Positions 62,274 to 64,000 of a stretch of 64,000 nucleotides of DNA are shown here, one piece after another (position 1 is the stretch's first letter; each line of letters begins with the position of its first letter). This DNA is from Shimia sp. R9_2 (GTDB lineage: Bacteria; Pseudomonadota; Alphaproteobacteria; Rhodobacterales; Rhodobacteraceae), in contig NZ_JAGHRO010000005.1 of NCBI RefSeq assembly GCF_017743735.1, positions 1 to 64,000 on the forward strand. The letters are read 5' to 3'. A program made the translations under genes and the position numbers. The notes beneath the pieces are model-generated. The model saw only the letters and a program-made list of their open reading frames with translations. It was not told the origin of the DNA and made no database searches.

Positions 62274-62924
62274 ATGGATCATATCAAGCCGCTCCCGTCT
62301 TATTTGGTGCAACGTTACCAGGGCTGGAAAGCCACCACATATGAAGAAAACCAGAGCTGGTACCGCCATCTTGGCACCGAAGGCCAGCACCCACGGGCCA
62401 TGATCATCAGCTGCTGTGACAGCCGTGTGCATGTCACTTCGATCTTTGGTGCGGATCAGGGCGAGTTTTTTATCCACAGAAATATTGCCAACCTTGTGCC
62501 GCCGTTTCAGCCTGATGGCAACCAGCACGGCACCAGCGCTGCAATCGAATATGCGGTGACCGCGCTGAAGGTGGCGCATGTTGTTGTGCTGGGTCACAGC
62601 CAGTGCGGCGGTGTGCAGGGCTGCATCGACATGTGCAAAGGGCAGGCGCCGGGTCTTGAGGCCAAAGACAGCTTTGTTGGTCGCTGGATGGACGTGCTGC
62701 GCCCCGGTTATGAGGATGTGGCGGACATCAAAGACGCCACCGAGCAGGCCCGCGCGCTGGAGAAACGCTCTGTGCTGGTGTCGCTTGATAACCTGATGAC
62801 CTTCCCCTTTGTGAAAGAGCGCGTGGATGCGGGCACCCTGACCCTGCACGGGCTTTGGCACAATATCGCGGAAGGCGGGCTTGAGGCCTATGAGGGCGCA
62901 AGTAAGGGCTTTGTGCAGGTCTAA
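62274..62924 (+). CDS. Beta-class carbonic anhydrase
   Basis: A 216-residue beta-carbonic anhydrase. Zinc ligands Cys47 (in CCDSRVHV, with the paired Asp49 and Arg51), His108 and Cys111 (GHSQCGGVQGC) are all present, with EYAVTALKVAHVVVLGHSQC the typical strand. It interconverts CO2 and bicarbonate. It is a single gene followed by a strong terminator. Assignment to the type similar to CynT/Can subgroups is not attempted. Confidence 0.96.
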   Translation: MDHIKPLPSYLVQRYQGWKATTYEENQSWYRHLGTEGQHPRAMIISCCDSRVHVTSIFGADQGEFFIHRNIANLVPPFQPDGNQHGTSAAIEYAVTALKVAHVVVLGHSQCGGVQGCIDMCKGQAPGLEAKDSFVGRWMDVLRPGYEDVADIKDATEQARALEKRSVLVSLDNLMTFPFVKERVDAGTLTLHGLWHNIAEGGLEAYEGASKGFVQV

Positions 62925-62950
62925 GCGGCCACTTACGTTGATCTAAGCTG

Positions 62951-62977
62951 AAAGCCCGCAAATCTTGCGGGCTTTTT
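62951..62977 (+). terminator. Terminator of the carbonic anhydrase gene
   Basis: A perfect 10-bp stem AAGCCCGCAA / TTGCGGGCTT with a 3-nt loop and T-run, 27 bp after the stop. Confidence 0.93.
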
Positions 62978-63004
62978 GTTTGAGGGGCCAGCCCCTCCGC
63001 CGCT

Positions 63005-63067
63005 AAAACTGTCCACCGGACAGTTTTCGGACGCGGCTCACCCCGGGATATTTTGGGCAAGAGGAAG
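63005..63067. repeat. Hairpin plus interspersed repeat cluster
   Basis: AAAACTGTCC-ACC-GGACAGTTTT (63005-63027) is a perfect 10-bp hairpin, followed by the repeat CACCCCGGGATATTTTGGGC (63039-63058) and a purine-rich tail. I recall similar sequences between genes in Roseobacter genomes. Confidence 0.6.
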
Positions 63068-63093
63068 CGGGGCGAAAAACCGGAAGGTTGGGG

Positions 63094-63723
63094 TTACCGG
63101 TCTCCGATGGATTTGGCTCCGAGCAGGAGGGCAGCGCCAATCATGAAGCTGCCGCCGATGCGTTCAGTCCAGACGCGGGCTGTGCCTTTGAAACGCTTGG
63201 CGATCCAGCTTGCGCTGAGGCCGTAGGCGGAGAGGAAGAGACCGTCCATCACGATATAGGTGAGCGAGAGGATCAGGAATTGCGGCCAGAAGGCGCTTTC
63301 CGGTGACAGGAACTGTGGAAAGAGCGCGGCGAAGAACACCACGGCTTTGGGGTTGGCGGTAGAGGTGATGAAGCCCTGCATCCAGAGGCTGCCAAGGGAG
63401 GCTCTGCTGCGGGTTTGCGCCAGATTAGGGTCATCGGGTTTGGCGCGGTGGATCATGCGCAGTCCGAGCCAGATGAGATAGGCCACACCGGCCCATTTGA
63501 TCACGGTGAGGGCCGTGGCGGAGGCGGCAATGATCGCCGCAAGCCCCAAACCTGCCGCGAGCATTTGCAGGGCGTTTGCGCTGAGGTCTCCGGCGGCGGT
63601 GGAGAGTGCGCGGGGGAAGCCATGTGCGCCGCTGTTTGACAACATCAGCAATTGGCTGGGGCCGGGCGTGCTCATCAGGGCAAGCACGGTGACGACGTAA
63701 ACTGTCCAGATTTCAAAACTCAT
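63094..63723 (-). CDS. LysE/RhtB-family amino-acid exporter
   Basis: A 209-residue protein with six helices of the LysE/RhtB family: LALMSTPGPSQLLMLSNSGA is the conserved first-helix glycine-proline motif and GFITSTANPKAVVFFAALFP the second hallmark. It exports amino acids or homoserine lactone-like molecules; the substrate is unknown. Start as shown; the minus-strand gene is followed by a small basic protein with no promoter gap beyond 74 bp. Confidence 0.9.
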   Translation of the reverse strand: MSFEIWTVYVVTVLALMSTPGPSQLLMLSNSGAHGFPRALSTAAGDLSANALQMLAAGLGLAAIIAASATALTVIKWAGVAYLIWLGLRMIHRAKPDDPNLAQTRSRASLGSLWMQGFITSTANPKAVVFFAALFPQFLSPESAFWPQFLILSLTYIVMDGLFLSAYGLSASWIAKRFKGTARVWTERIGGSFMIGAALLLGAKSIGDR

Positions 63724-63797
63724 TGGCGTCTCTCCCTGTCTGAGAGGACGCTATCATCCTATGCGCAAAATGCCAGTGGGATGCGGGCGGGCAGTCC

Positions 63798-63929
63798 TCA
63801 GGCAAACAGCGATTTCTGGGCGATGCCGTGCATTTTGAGCGCCTTGAGACGGCGGCGGCGGGCCTTGGCTGTCAGCGGGCCTTCCTTGGATCTGGCGCCA
63901 GACAGGCGCTGAGCGATGCGCGTGAACAT
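63798..63929 (-). CDS. Small basic peptide (43 residues)
   Basis: A short gene too small for routine calling: MFTRIAQRLSGARSKEGPLT then ARRRRLKALKMHGIAQKS and a short end. It has a ribosome-binding site AGAGGA at the right distance from the ATG. The strongly basic central part resembles small nucleic-acid or ribosome-associated proteins. I do not recognise the family; coding is inferred from the ribosome-binding site and skewed composition. Confidence 0.5.
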   Translation of the reverse strand: MFTRIAQRLSGARSKEGPLTAKARRRRLKALKMHGIAQKSLFA

Positions 63930-64000
63930 ATGCTGTTCCTCTGCTTGCCTGCCCCCAATGCATCCAGTTTGAATTCAATTTGAGGCAAAAATGGCGCCGA

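Overview
The window looks like a chromosomal segment of a marine alphaproteobacterium of the Rhodobacteraceae (Roseobacter group). The reasons are the moderately high GC, the family-typical proteins (a DUF2794 protein, RTX/Hint calcium-binding protein, glutathione-dependent formaldehyde enzymes, an ExoY/ExoF/ExoP-type polysaccharide system, a gene-transfer-agent-like spike pair) and a short intergenic repeat that I recall from this family. Genus and species cannot be fixed from the sequence alone.

Region 1 (1-6.1 kb): the 3' end of tuf with a strong terminator, tRNA-Trp(CCA), a sulfotransferase-like gene, a DsbA-fold isomerase, a membrane hybrid histidine kinase, a glutathione transferase and an MdaB-like quinone reductase.

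Region 2 (6.1-33.3 kb): a large exopolysaccharide (EPS) locus. It holds an initiating sugar-phosphate transferase (ExoY-like), four glycosyltransferases, ManC (GDP-mannose supply), a Wzx-type flippase, a Wzy-type polymerase, an ExoP/Wzc-like co-polymerase with kinase domain, an ExoF/Wza-like export protein, an ExoZ-like acyltransferase, two PAPS-type sulfotransferases, a secreted clan GH-A glycosidase and a PPP-type phosphatase. Embedded in it is a two-gene spike module: a small protein resembling the gene-transfer-agent head-spike base (Rcc01079/GhsA family), translationally coupled to a large SGNH esterase fused to a fibre-like SPRY domain. The locus ends with an APH-like kinase and a 921-residue RTX protein carrying a C-terminal Hint domain. 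Upstream of manC lie two palindromes 33 bp apart, one with lux-box-like geometry. A gene broken by one in-frame TGA lies at 14.3-14.9 kb.

Region 3 (33.3-39 kb): a decayed chemoreceptor (MCP) gene, a FemAB/GNAT-like gene, a 47-residue membrane peptide and a three-gene operon of two uncharacterised proteins with a DyP-type peroxidase.

Region 4 (39-64 kb): mostly core and metabolic genes: acnB, a nitroreductase with a convergent LysR regulator, zapE, MFS/EamA/AEC/LysE transporters, an ornithine-cyclodeaminase-like enzyme with a HAD hydrolase, an SRPBCC protein, a YaiI-family protein, fghA and the class III alcohol dehydrogenase (formaldehyde detoxification), HxlR and TetR regulators, an AT-rich membrane orphan, an I78 inhibitor lipoprotein, a c-type cytochrome, an agmatinase-like ureohydrolase, NlpC/P60, leucyl aminopeptidase and beta-carbonic anhydrase. 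The most interesting inference is that one locus makes a probably sulfated and acylated EPS and also carries a spike whose esterase domain could act on it.
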